Below, piece after piece: positions 34,201 to 42,900 of a stretch of 64,000 nt of DNA. The notes below the pieces were generated by a model, which had not been told where the DNA came from, made no database searches, and worked only from the letters and a program-made list of their open reading frames with translations. Position numbers and translations under genes: made by a program. The stretch is taken from positions 248,001-312,000 of the forward strand of contig VCAZ01000137.1 in assembly GCA_005784505.1 (NCBI GenBank). The letters are read 5' to 3'. Position 1 is the first letter of the stretch. Every line of letters starts with the position of its first letter. The DNA comes from Bagarius yarrelli. Taxonomy: Eukaryota; Chordata; Actinopteri; Siluriformes; Sisoridae.

Positions 34201-34678
34201 AGAACCAGCATGGCAGAATTCCATTTACTCTCAAGTGGCTGAGGTCATGCCATGTGGTGAGACAATGCTGTGCCCAGAGCAAAACGTGGCTAATGACTAC
34301 AGTATTCAAGAAAAATCAACAATCGAGTGTAAGGAGAAAAATCCTGGGTTTATGATGACCCTTAACGAAAGAGGTTACAGTGTCGGCGAGCCGAGCTCAT
34401 TCACTGCAAACCCTGGGTCAGAATACAACAATACACCACCACCGTTTCAAAACACCTCTGCAAAACCTGAGATGACATCCAACGCCTCCGCCTTTCCTAT
34501 CCTCACCATGCCGACTCCTCCAGAATACACCATGGTGGATGGAGTGGGCTGGAAAGACAGCCTTCTTTTAAAGACAAGCAGCACGGTAGCTTCTGCTCCT
34601 GCTGCACCAAAATCTGGAGCCACTAGTATGGGATATTTGACTCCTGACCTACTATACAGCATTACTCCAAATAAGTAG
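16527..34678 (+). CDS. ghr: Growth hormone receptor, teleost type 2-like (spliced, 8 coding exons)
   Basis: Single-pass class I cytokine receptor that binds growth hormone at the cell surface and signals through JAK2 and STAT5. Coding exons 16527-16608, 23522-23654, 23765-23937, 27757-27941, 28925-29066, 29165-29255, 29447-29516 and 33860-34678 join in frame (1695 nt, 564 residues plus stop). All introns are GT-AG. Signal peptide at residues 1-18 or so. Ectodomain cysteines are C39, C49, C83, C94 and C152. Possible N-glycan sites NKT, NHT and NWT. In place of the mammalian YGEFS motif it reads FGDPA (227-231). Membrane span at about 245-264. Box 1 ILLPPVPGPKIKG is at 273-285, the WVEFIQVDIDEP box at 319-330, and a DSGRASCCDPD motif follows, as in GHRs. 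Both cysteines of the usual third disulfide are replaced, which points to teleost GHR2/ghrb. Prolactin receptor is unlikely: no WSxWS, and GHR-type tail motifs. Confidence 0.95.
16699..16747 (+). repeat. (TG)n microsatellite
   Basis: Two TG runs separated by 'tttgtata', just after ghr exon 2. Confidence 0.9.
16941..17006 (+). repeat. Poly-C tract joined to (CA)n
   Basis: About 44 consecutive C followed by about 10 CA repeats. Long homopolymer length is prone to sequencing error. The proline-rich frame crossing it is not a gene. Confidence 0.9.
17007..17418. other. No recognised feature (ghr intron 2)
   Basis: AT-rich intronic DNA. Confidence 0.4.
17420..17755 (+). mobile_element. V-SINE-like SINE (family A)
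   Basis: 'ggtggcttagtcattagcag' head, 'acagcaagaaggtcccaggt' B-box region, V-like core and 'gacccagaattaggaaataa' end with a GAATGAA tail. Confidence 0.8.
18010..18960. mobile_element. Possible decayed retroelement, unassigned
   Basis: More GC-rich than its surroundings, with a start like 'ccccttcaggtacgagacgc'. It reads like a degraded interspersed element (perhaps LTR- or tyrosine-recombinase-type), but no conserved domain can be translated. The last bases (18940-19000, 'taattgtgatttttctgatg') look like a separate hAT scrap. Confidence 0.25.
18961..19478. other. No gene; short 28-bp triplication
   Basis: Three near-copies of 'gatcgtcacagcagaacatta' sit at 19038-19110. The rest is unremarkable intronic DNA with a C-rich patch at 19200-19235. 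Confidence 0.45.
19480..19660 (-). mobile_element. tRNA-derived SINE (family B)
   Basis: Reverse-strand tail 'ggcagacgtccttatccata', core 'ggggcccaacagtggtgg', head 'taaccactgtgctaccacct'. Near full length. Confidence 0.8.
19669..20060 (+). repeat. Direct tandem duplication with 211-bp offset
   Basis: The sequence from 'ttagccacctgtgtgtgaga' at 19671 recurs at 19882. The first roughly 85-90 bases are identical, then both units diverge by small indels ('agctctggcagcgg', 'gagctgt...gcagcat'). Non-coding, in ghr intron 2. Confidence 0.9.
20061..20788. other. No recognised feature (ghr intron 2)
   Basis: Unremarkable intronic DNA. A small CpG-rich patch at 20715-20780 adjoins the SINE that follows. 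Confidence 0.4.
20790..20915 (+). mobile_element. V-SINE-like SINE (family A), 3' truncated
   Basis: Intact head 'ggtggcttagtgtttagcac' through 'ctttctgtgtggagtttgta', then breaks off at 'tttactccaggttc'. Confidence 0.75.
20916..22888. other. ghr intron 2, no gene recognised
   Basis: About 2 kb of mostly unique-looking AT-rich DNA. Overlapping frames at 21549-21766 and 21853-22129 have no domain or splice context. A short TAGC/GCTTAGC tandem stretch lies at 22327-22384. Confidence 0.4.
22890..23012 (-). mobile_element. tRNA-derived SINE (family B), internally deleted
   Basis: Starts 'tttacatctacagcacatgg' (tail) and jumps from 'cccttatccagga' to the head 'gaatcaaaccccagtccttc', so the core is missing. 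Confidence 0.7.
23522..23654 (+). CDS. ghr: ghr exon 3: first ectodomain segment
   Basis: Acceptor 'ttttttccag|ctc', phase 1 in and phase 2 out, donor 'aa|gtaatg'. Encodes the first disulfide pair (C39, C49) and a CKW motif typical of cytokine receptors. Confidence 0.93.
23765..23937 (+). CDS. ghr: ghr exon 4: rest of FNIII domain 1
   Basis: Acceptor 'gctttgtag|gga', donor 'attg|gtaagt'. Encodes the WQECP...ECYF second disulfide and IIWSHYFIQL. Here the conserved cysteine is replaced (HYF), and its partner before TVEEI is Phe. Confidence 0.95.
23940..24305. other. No recognised feature (ghr intron 4)
   Basis: AT-rich intronic DNA between exon 4 and the nested transposon. Confidence 0.4.
24352..25947 (-). 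mobile_element. Tc1-like DNA transposon, 1.6 kb
   Basis: Ends are inverted: 'cagggagtgcagaattatta' at 24352 and its reverse complement ending at 25947. The element is flanked by TA on both sides (24350-24351, 25948-25949), the standard Tc1/mariner target. A second internal phrase 'taattattaggcaac' (24545) is mirrored by 'gttgcctaataattatgc' (25750), giving an IR/DR-type end structure. Ends look nearly intact, so the insertion is fairly recent. Confidence 0.93.
24682..25802 (-). pseudogene. Tc1-family transposase, disabled
   Basis: Cut-and-paste transposase of the Tc1 family. The first open block (25802-24930) has a paired helix-turn-helix region (KIAKLLKRDHRTIKRFI), WTDEMRVSLDG with the first catalytic Asp, and MQDNAPSH with the second. 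The second block (24915-24682) is in another frame and carries PDLNPIENLW with the catalytic Glu. A frameshift near 24955 plus a TGA in the restored frame separate the two. The true start codon is uncertain. Not expected to be active, though all three catalytic residues remain. Confidence 0.92.
26105..26265 (+). mobile_element. tRNA-derived SINE (family B)
   Basis: Directly follows the family C copy. Head 'gtggtggctcatggttaagg', B-box 'gggtttgattcccag', core 'gggcccctgagcaaggccct', tail ending in 13 A. Confidence 0.8.
26270..27755. other. ghr intron 4, no gene recognised
   Basis: Mostly unique-looking DNA with CpGs near 26700-26760 ('gcgccgccgaccggtaac'). A small direct repeat 'atttcctatgatt' lies at 27220-27240. 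No coding signature. Confidence 0.4.
27757..27941 (+). CDS. ghr: ghr exon 5: start of FNIII domain 2
   Basis: Acceptor 'atttgtag|tat', donor 'aaacg|gtgagt', phase 1 to 0. Starts VFPDPPEKLNWTLL, matching the hinge and PDPP motif of GHRs, and ends in YETQYKETGSEQWKT. Confidence 0.95.
28245..28535 (-). mobile_element. V-SINE-like SINE (family A)
   Basis: Reverse copy. TTCATTCATTAATTCAT tail, 'tttttggactgtgggaggaa' core, 'gggaaatcgaacccgg' B-box, 'gaggcaacagtgt' head end. Confidence 0.8.
28536..28924. other. No recognised feature (ghr intron 5)
   Basis: AT-rich DNA up to the exon 6 acceptor. Confidence 0.4.
28925..29066 (+). CDS. ghr: ghr exon 6: end of FNIII domain 2
   Basis: Acceptor 'ggttttttag|ctt', donor 'aaag|gtacga'. 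Encodes EYEVRVKS followed by NSGDFGDPA, the counterpart of the mammalian YGEFS region. Confidence 0.93.
29165..29255 (+). CDS. ghr: ghr exon 7: transmembrane segment
   Basis: Acceptor 'ggtttttag|gct', donor 'cagaa|gtaaga'. Encodes about 20 hydrophobic residues (TAVFILVATAIGIMLVLLVM) followed by basic SRKQK, the stop-transfer charge. Confidence 0.93.
29447..29516 (+). CDS. ghr: ghr exon 8: Box 1 exon
   Basis: Acceptor 'tgttttag|gct', donor 'ctagag|gtatta', phase 2 to 0. Encodes the proline-rich JAK2-docking Box 1 and GIDPVFLE. Confidence 0.95.
29535..29960 (+). repeat. Dispersed unknown repeat (family M)
   Basis: Starts 'catttacaccgcatgtgtca' and ends 'tttgtgcatcaaaatgcagc'. The inner part shares 'gtctacattgggttgttt' with 11215-11345. 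The start resembles 51505-51545. It looks like a short non-autonomous DNA element. Confidence 0.45.
30090..30350 (-). mobile_element. V-SINE-like SINE (family A), core deleted
   Basis: Has the 'attcggggtcacagggatct' 3' part and the 'gaggcaacagtgctaaccac' head, but the V-like core between 'gggcaatttaaa' and 'ctccacacagaaaag' is gone. Confidence 0.75.
31182..31238 (+). repeat. (GA)n microsatellite
   Basis: About 29 GA dinucleotides within the LINE 3' UTR. Confidence 0.95.
31640..33630 (-). pseudogene. L2-type reverse transcriptase, frameshifted
   Basis: Four or five blocks in different minus-strand frames. 33630-33433 is the region between endonuclease and RT (KLAPWYNEHTRSLKQSARKL). 32984-32517 is the RT core with NYRPISNLPF, SGFRPHHSTETAL and LLDLSAAFDTIDHDIL (first catalytic Asp). 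A YADD catalytic box (HCYADDTQLY) can be read at about 32441-32412, shifted by one base. 32361-31939 and 32002-31640 give the thumb/C-terminal region (FLLLNADKTEVLVLGP; VQNAAARVLT; LHWLPV). Domain order and motifs fit fish L2 elements. Confidence 0.88.
33860..34678 (+). CDS. ghr: ghr exon 9: cytoplasmic tail and stop
   Basis: Acceptor 'gtctttatag|aaa'. 272 codons plus TAG at 34676-34678. Contains DPWVEFIQVDIDEP, DSGRASCCDPDLSD and several tail tyrosines, among them IYSQV, DYSIQ, GYSVG, EYTMV, GYLTP and LYSIT, some of which may be STAT5 docking sites. Its distance from exon 8 is increased by an antisense LINE. Confidence 0.95.
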   Translation, partial: KGQLTDFTSVLGAHPDLRPELYSNDPWVEFIQVDIDEPIEMMKGLDTPLLFSESHVSDSPLTSIVFQDDDSGRASCCDPDLSDHDHHDTQHPTNSTQEGFHPSANMQTVVPPAKEPAWQNSIYSQVAEVMPCGETMLCPEQNVANDYSIQEKSTIECKEKNPGFMMTLNERGYSVGEPSSFTANPGSEYNNTPPPFQNTSAKPEMTSNASAFPILTMPTPPEYTMVDGVGWKDSLLLKTSSTVASAPAAPKSGATSMGYLTPDLLYSITPNK

Positions 34679-34682
34679 TGCT

Positions 34683-34940
34683 AAAAAATGTACTATATTT
34701 ACAGAATTGGGCAGACATCCTAATCCAGAGCGACTTACATTTGTCTCTTTTATACAACTGAGCAATTAGGGGTCGGGGGCCTCGCTCAGGGACCCACAGT
34801 GGTAGCTTGGTTGAACTCCGGTCCTTCTGGTCCAGTTACATTTACATGTTGGCATTTGGCGGATGCTCCAATCAGAACGACCTACATTTACTCAATTTCA
34901 CAACTGAGCAGTAAAGGGTTAATGGCCCAGCAGTGGCACC
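34683..34940 (-). mobile_element. Two SINE (family B) fragments in the ghr 3' UTR
   Basis: Two decayed reverse copies in a row. One has 'ctaatccagagcgacttaca', the other 'catttacatgttggcatttg'. They start only 5 bases after the ghr stop codon, so they form most of the proximal 3' UTR. Confidence 0.7.
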
Positions 34941-35238
34941 TGACAAGTGGACCTGGACTAAATAAAAGTATTGGGTAAAATTCCTGAGACTTATTTTCGA
35001 AGTTTATAAAGATGGGAAATCTTAATTATTTGCTGTTTAACTCTTCAGGCCGATGCCTTTTTCTCATGAAATCCTTAAGCTAAATAAATAAAATATAAAA
35101 TCTTTGTTTACATGCAGAAGTTCAGATAAGCTGATAATGTCTTGGGTTGCATGTGTTAATTGTTTGTAGGGTTTTTTGCCTGGTCAGCTTAGCATCTTTG
35201 TATAGAATGATGGAAGATTAAAGTCCTTCTGTGTGCAT

Positions 35239-35244
35239 AATAAA
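35239..35244 (+). terminator. ghr: Candidate ghr polyadenylation signal
   Basis: AATAAA followed by 'tgtctattttttgt', a U/GU-rich downstream region. Earlier AATAAA hexamers at 34961 and 35083 are alternatives. Confidence 0.45.
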
Positions 35245-35599
35245 TGTCTATTTTTTGTAAAAAAAATAAAATAAAAATTATATATACATATATATATATG
35301 GAATTAAAGTGAATGTGTCTTCATTTGTATGAGCTCAGGGCCCTCTCTATGCATGGGCAGGGGTGGGCTGAGCCCACCCAAACATCTGTCTTGCTCATCC
35401 AATCCAAATTTGGTAAAGACAGCAGTATACATATGTTTTTTTTTTTGTAGTATTTGTGATTTGATAAAAGCAGTCTAAGGCGGGCTCGGCTCTGTGTTAA
35501 GTTGTTTGAATAAGGGATATAGAAAGAAAGACCGACCAATCACAACAATCAAACAGTTTCTTGTATTTTGATTGGCTGTAAGTAACAGCGTCGTCTGAA

Positions 35600-35699
35600 C
35601 ATTTACAATTACAGCATTTATAGCAGATGTCCTTATTCAGAGCGACTCACATTTGGGGGTTAAGGGCCTTGCTCAGGAGCCCAACAGTGGGAACTTGTG

Positions 35700-35700
<1 letters not shown>
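35600..35700 (-). mobile_element. SINE (family B) fragment
   Basis: Tail and core pieces 'catttatagcagatgtcctt' and 'gggggttaagggccttgctc'. The head is replaced by the microsatellite that follows. Confidence 0.65.

Positions 35701-35790
<90 letters not shown>
35700..35790 (+). repeat. (CTAT)n microsatellite
   Basis: About 22 perfect tetranucleotides. It encodes an artefactual Ser-Ile-Tyr-Leu frame. Confidence 0.95.
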
Positions 35791-36286
35791 CACACATTTT
35801 CTAGTTCTACTGATTTTTAAATGTTCACTCAAGTTCTCTCTTCAAAATATTACTTAAATATGACATTTTTTGTCACCCAAACTTTAGAAAAGATTATAAT
35901 ATTTCCTGAACTTGTGTTTATTACTCCAGTCATTAGTCATTTTAAAAACATATTTGTGCTTATTTAACATATTTTTGTATGTAAGACATACATATGTCTT
36001 CTCTTAACCAAGCCTAAGCAAGAATATTAGTATAACAATATTTTTGCTATTACATCTATTTAATTTGCTATTACATCTATTTACATATTTAATTAGCTGA
36101 ATTTTACAGAGTATCTCCTCAACCCCACCCCCAAAAAAAACAAACTGCCCACCTGGAATATCTGTCTGCCCCCCCTTGGATATGTTTGGCAAGAACCGGG
36201 CCTGTCTGACCTGGAGTCCTGGTGATAAAATATTAATTCATACTGATTTTTAAAATTTTTAAATTCATACTGATTCTTAAAATTTA
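35791..36286. other. No recognised feature
   Basis: AT-rich intergenic DNA between ghr and ccdc152. Confidence 0.4.
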
Positions 36287-36370
36287 CCCCAACTTACTAA
36301 GATGGGATATGCAAAAAAAAAACAAATTTCACTGTGCTGTTAAAAAGTATATGTGACAAAATAAAGGCAT
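36287..36370 (+). mobile_element. SINE (family C) 3' fragment
   Basis: 'ttactaagatgggatatgca' and 'ttcactgtgctgtt' match the 3' end of the family C copy at 45465-45505. Confidence 0.6.
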
Positions 36371-36894
36371 TTACTTTACTTATTTACTTTAAATCCTACT
36401 GATTTCTTAATGAACTGTACTGAATATAATTTAAGTTTTGTAAATGAAAAAACAAAAAAAAGGATTTACTTCGTCATGTTTGTGATCAACCTTTAAAAAT
36501 GTAATTAAAAATGTCATGTTCAAATAAAATAAATCAAAAATAATGACGTTATGCAAAACATCAAAAGACTCATTAGTGACATCTAATGGTGAAATTATGA
36601 AAGTCACGGAAAGAATCGAGAAGAACAGATTCAAAAGATTCAAATTACTAAAATATATCGAAATTACCAACGCTTTTTCCAACTTTTTAAAAATGTTTTA
36701 ATTAATTATCAACTTGTTGTTACTAACGAAATCCACACAATTAGTTATTATCAAAATCCGTGGCTGTTTTTCCTTTGCCCATACACACGTTATTCAAGTG
36801 AGCCGATTCATTAATCGGTGAGTTGAATCAAAAATTGAATCTTGGATTCGACTCTTGATTCTTAAGCAACTTAGTCGTAAATTTACAACTAAAA

Positions 36895-36954
36895 ATGAAG
36901 AAAACGGTTGTCAACCTTGATAAACTAATACAAGATTTCATTCTGCTGGAGAAA
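36895..36954 (+). CDS. ccdc152: ccdc152 coding exon 1
   Basis: ATG at 36895 opens MKKTVVNLDKLIQDF. Donor 'gagaaa|gtatat', phase 0. The human protein may start a few codons further upstream, so the start is the best local choice. Confidence 0.85.
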
Positions 36955-39900
36955 GTATATTACAATAACAATCTTATTTTATGTTTTATTTCCTGTCAGA
37001 GATTTAAAAATGACCTTGTAAGTTTCTGGTTAGCGAGCTAGCTAGCCGAGGCCGCCATGTTTAATCGATTGACCTTATGTTTGTTTTCCCAAGAAAATAA
37101 CGGAGTTAAAGGGGAAAAACAACATTCTTGAAATAAAACAGGACGAAGCCAACCGTCTCCTAAAACTGTCACAAATCACGGAAAAACATTTAATTGAAGG
37201 TAAGAATTGGTGTAAAAGTTCAGCTACTCTCAATGTCCACTTTAGTGCCTGTACATCCATCCTGAATCAGAACAATGCGAAATGTCATGTAGCTGCAGGT
37301 AAAGGGTTTTAATTAATGTTTTCATTCATTAATTTATTCATCCATCCATTTATTCATCTGTTATACCCGCTTATTCCCTAATTCGGGGTCACAGGGATAT
37401 GCTGGAGTCACCCTGGCAGAAGGAGAACACCCTGGACAGATCACCAGTCCATCACAGGGCCACACACACACACACAAACACACCCACTCACACCTATGGG
37501 CAATTTAGAATCCGCAATCAATCTAACAAACATGTTTTAGGACTGTGGGAGGAAACTAGACAACCCAGAGTAAACCCACACAAGCACGAGAAGAAAACAT
37601 GCAAAAAGCTGCTTCTAGCAAGTTACCACTGCTGGGCCCCTGAGCAAGGCCCTTAACCCCTTAATTTCCTGGTTGTACAAATGAGACAAAGGTTAATAAC
37701 TCTGGATAAGGACGTCGGCCAAATGCTGCAAATGTAAATCAGAGTAAATAATCATGGCATGGACGTTGCTGATGATCAGGAATCTTCACTCGAATGGTTA
37801 GTAAAGTTTTTACTGACCTAGTTTTTAAAGCCAGTGGATCACTTAGTCCAGGAGTCGCAACCTTTAACACTTCGAGCCAGTTTTCCACAGGAAACAAAAC
37901 CCATCGGTAGCCGCGAAGATTTTTGACATCTGTAATGAAGAGAACGCTGCATATATATTTTTTACCTTTATTCTATGTATAAAAAACTATTGTGTTTTGT
38001 ATTTATAAAATTACTGAACTATTACAGCAAACATTTTGTCTGCATGGAACAAAAGATATTTTGAACTCCGGGAAAAATGCTGGGATGAAGTTTACTGTCT
38101 CATGAAATTATCAGTGTTTATTTGAGTCGTTCTTTGTATTTATTTAATCTAAAATCGAACTTAAATATTCCACCTGCTGCAAACTAAAATTTAGTCCGCT
38201 CTCGTGTGTCGTCATCATTTTATTGTGTGCACAGGAGCCACGCAGTCAGCCGACAACCTGAATATAAAAAGAACTATTTCACTGAATAATGTAAAATATT
38301 TATTTGCAAAATAACAGCCAAATAAAATATTTATTTTAGATGGTTAGTGTGATTTTTGCTCCTGAGCACAGCAGCGTCTTCACATCAGGACTATAAGACT
38401 TCACCTTCATTTTCACACTTACTTTTACGCCAAATTCGGCTGTAACCCATCTGCTTAAGGGGTCGACGCGTTCTGCGCTCAGAGATGGTATTCTGCATAC
38501 CTTGGTTGTAACGGGTCGTTATTTAAGTTACTGTTGCCTTTCTACAGTCTGGACCATTCTTTGTAAACCCTAGAGATGGTTGTGCATGAAAGTCCCAGTA
38601 GATCAGCAGTTTTTAAAATACTCAGACCAGCCCGTCTGGCACCAATGACCATTCCATGTTTAAAGTCACTTTAATTCTCTTTCTTCTCATTCTGATGCTT
38701 GATTTGAAGTTCAGCAAGTCTTCTTCACCACATCTAGATGCCTAAATAAGATAATATTCAATTCATTGTGCACAGAGCCAATGAAATGCATTTTTTCACA
38801 TATCCCATCTTAGTAAGTTGGGGGTCAGGGCGCAGGGTCAGCTATGATACAGCGCCCCTGGAGCAGGAGGGGTTAAGGGTCTTGCTCAAGGACCCAACAG
38901 TGGTTGACTTGCCAGAGGTGGGGCTTGAACCCAGGTGTTTCTGGTCTTCAGATTAACAACTCAGCACCTTAACCATTTGAGCCACCCTGTCCCTACCCAA
39001 ATACATCGAGTTGCTGCCATGTGATTGGCTGATTAGCATTTTGTGTTACCAAGCATTTGAACAGGTGTAGCTTATGAAGTGACGGTGAATGTATAAGTCA
39101 CAAAGGTTCGGTATATTGAGGTTTGCTGTCAGAAATGTGAGTGTAAACGCTAAGCACACAGGGAGAAATGTATCATTTTATTCTTTTTATTTCGGACCAA
39201 ATAAACCAAACAAAAAGTGTAGACACACACCCTTATGTGAACACAGAAACCTACTCTGTGTGCATGCATGTTTAAATTCATTTGCATAATATAGATAAAT
39301 TAATAAGGTATTATGTCTACAGTGTCATTTTATGTATCTTTTTACTCATCCGTCCAACCAGCAATCATCCATCTTTTGTATCTCTTGCTGTCTGCCTGTC
39401 TGTCTGCCTGTCTGTCTGCCTGTCCATCTCTTATTTCAAGCATTTTGCACATAGGAAAATATCTAAACACTTTTTTTGTAGGTGAGATCTTTTCTTTGTG
39501 TAAGATTTTCAATCGGTCTTGGTGGATATAACAGACTGCTACGTGATTCTGTCTCATTAGTGACATACTGTACTTGAGCGTTGCCAGGTTTTCAACAGTT
39601 TAAATCCAATTTAAATCCAATTTCATGACTGGCACAACCAGGAGTAACCTGACCAAGTTAACACTTTCAAGCCTAAACATATCTGTTTGAACTCCAAGCA
39701 GCCTGTTCTAGAATTCAGGATTCTCACCACACACTGGTGAGACATATCCAGGAAGCAGGGATTTCTCCAGTTTGTACAGGGTCACCTTTAGACATTCTTA
39801 GTTAACAACCTCACAATTACAGTTTGCTTCAAAATACTCTGGAATATACAGTATCTTTAGATCTTTTCTCTTTTAAAGCAGCCTAAATCTAAAAAACAGC

Positions 39901-42900
39901 TTGTATTTCAGAGATAACACATTTTCCTTAGAGCAAAGCATTCAGACTATGAATCGCAATATGAAAAATTATATCCGATACCGATAATTAAATTCTTCCC
40001 GTGGCCGATTCCAATACAGATACCGATAAACAATTTTCATATAATCAGCAATTTGTGTATTATAAGAATAGAAAATCTAAGATACACTGATGAATCTGAT
40101 ATTTTGGTAGTTCTGGTCGAACTATAATAACAAACATTAGTTCTGACACCATTGGTAGGACACCAGGAATAATCTATTGTACATATATTTGATCAGAAAT
40201 TAATAAAATCACATAGTAAACCTGAAAACTTGCCACTTATGTTATTGACTAAATATATTTTTGACTGAATTAGAGTAGAAATTTACCTAATCTGGCAATC
40301 TGGCAAGGTGGCACTGGGCAACACTGGAGGTGGCCTTATCTGGCAACACTGGTCAGAAGGTAGCCTAATTTGGCAACACTGGGCAGGAGGTAGCCTAATC
40401 TGGCAACACTGGCCAGGAGGTAGCCTAATCTGGCAACATTGGGCAGGAGGTAGCCTAATCTGGCAACACTAGGCAGGAGGTAGCCTAATCTGGCAACACT
40501 GGGCAGAAGGTAGCCTAATCTGGCAACATTGGGCAGGAGGTAGCCTAATCTGGCAACATTGGGCAGGAGGTAGCCTAATCTGGCAACACTGGGCAGGAGG
40601 TAGCCTAATCTGGCAACACTGGGCAGGAGGTAGCCTAATCTGGCAACACTGGGCAGGAGGTAGCCTAATCTGGCAACACTGGGCAGAAGGTAGCCTAATA
40701 TGGCACACTATGGCAGCAGGGTAGCCTAATCTGGCAACACTGGGCAGAAGGTAGCCTAATCTGGCAACATTGGCAACACTATGCAGGAGGTAGCCTAATC
40801 TGGCAACAACACTGGGGAACAAGGTAGCAATGGGCAGGAGGTAGCCTAGCCTAATCTGGCAACACTAGGCAGGAGGTAGCCTAATCTGGCAACACTGGGA
40901 AGAAGGTAGCCTAATCTGGCAACATTGGGCAGGAGGTAGCCTAATCTGGGAAACACTGCCTAATCTGGCAACACCTGGGCAACACGAGGCGGAGGTAGGC
41001 AGGAGGGTAGCCTAATCTGGCAACACTGGGCAGGAGGTAGCCTAATCTGGCAACACTGGGCAGGAGGTAGCCTAATCTGGCAACACTGGGCAGGAGGTAG
41101 CCTAATCTGGCAACACTGGGCAGGAGGTAGCCTAATCTGGCAACACTGGCTGCAGATAAATCTTAAATAAATATTACTGATTGACTTATTTATCAGAAAT
41201 CGGATGCTAGTTATCAGAGTCCATTTATTAATCATAACAATAAAAATGACGTCATTTTCAACCATATCGTCCGATAACATATCCGTCCGATTAATATCGT
41301 GCATCCCTAATTCAGATATTTAAACTCTTTACTGCCATCGAGACAATTACAATTATACTGCTTGAAAACAGATGTTATCACTTGGTGTCTTATTGTCTCC
41401 TATGTATACCATGTTCAGCTGTGCCATATTTGACTTTCTTTGAATTTTCCAGACAGACTGCACAGCTGTTGTACCCAGTCATCAGAGTCTTTAGGCAGTT
41501 GTGATACTGAGCCTTTTAAGTAACCAGGTTCACCCAATGTGCTCCACCAGGCACAAATAAATATAAAGCTCTGTTTCTAACTAAACAGTCTGTTCTCCAG
41601 AGTATTTGACAGATGTTGGCAACACCATCTGGGTGAACATGGGTTATAAACGTCTTCGTTGTCTTTTTTTTTCTGAAGCCAGAACATGGAAGCAAGTGTT
41701 GTTTTATTTAGTAGCATAAAACCACCTAGAAAGTGGCACTGGAGTGCAACTACAGGAACATCTGACACCGTGTCACTCTGGCTGCACAGCTTTAATGATG
41801 ATCATGATTAGAGGGTGACACAGGAGTGGATTTTTAAACCTCTTCTGTTCCACTTTCACAAAAAAAGCCTGTCCCCCGAATTATAGAGACCATTAAAGAC
41901 CATTATTTATTACCGCCTATTATCACTACCAATTAAATAATCAGTGTATAATTTTATTGGTCGGTTTATTCTAACAGTAAGAGACAGAATAACAGCAAAA
42001 ACATGCAGAACAAGACTTAGTACTTGGTGGTAAAACCATTGTTGAGTTCACACGTTTTTTTGTAGTTGGCCACCAGGTCAGGCACACATTTCAGGAGGGA
42101 TTCTTTTTGTTCAACTGCTCTTTGTCAGTCCTCTTTAAGTCATTAAGTTTTTCAGTCTGACATTTGGCAACTCAAACCTTCAGCTCCCTCCACAGATTTT
42201 TTATGGGATTAAGGTCTGGAGACTGACTAGGACACTCCAGGATCTTAATGTGCTTCTTCTTGAGTCACTCCTTCTAGCTGTCTTTCAGTCCTTCATGGCG
42301 TTATGTGTTACCAATTGTTTTTTGTGACTTTGGTCCCAGCTGCTTTGAGATCATTAGCAAGATCCTCCCGTGTAGTTCTGGGCTAAATCCGCACCATTCT
42401 AATGATCACTGAAACTCCACAAGATGAGATCTTGCATGGAGCCCCAGGACGAAAGAGTTTGACTGTTATTTTGTTTGTCTTCCGTTTGTAAATAATCTCA
42501 CAAACTGTTTTTAACTTCTCAACAAGCTGCTTGGCGATGGTCTTGTAGCCCATTCCAATTGTAGTCCTGGGGTGTGCATGGTTACATGAGTTCAGTCCAA
42601 GCTTTGTGTTACTTTGAAACTTTTATTTCAGTGTGTATGGCTTGCCTAATCTGGGACATGCCACACTAATGAGTTTATGATTTAAACCTCTTACTTTTTT
42701 TGCCCAAAGCTTTGCAGCACCTCAAAAGCTCCCGAACTCTCGGTTCGAATAGCTAGTTGTGGTTACTGGGCAGATACATTCCCACACTCTGTACTGGAAA
42801 CTATGCGCCTTCTTGTGTATGAAATTCTGGGATGTCAGCAGTTTCTGAAAAACCATCTAGAACCAACAACAGTGAAAGCCGAAGAGATCACACTTTTTAC

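Noticed and set aside
35627..35857. 76-codon frame with Ser-Ile-Tyr-Leu repeats
   Set aside because: Translation of a CTAT microsatellite.
40288..41150. Possible CRISPR-like array (regular 30-bp repeats)
   Set aside because: Units are head-to-tail with no unique spacers, and the DNA is vertebrate.
40469..41304. Two minus-strand frames of 114-117 codons with repeated CQIRLPPAQ
   Set aside because: Produced by a 30-bp minisatellite whose period is a multiple of three. No start context, no domain, and the unit is imperfect.
41460..41520. Candidate missing ccdc152 exon 3 after 'aattttccag'
   Set aside because: The frame stops at once, and the true 69-nt exon at 43351-43419 fits in length, phase and sequence.
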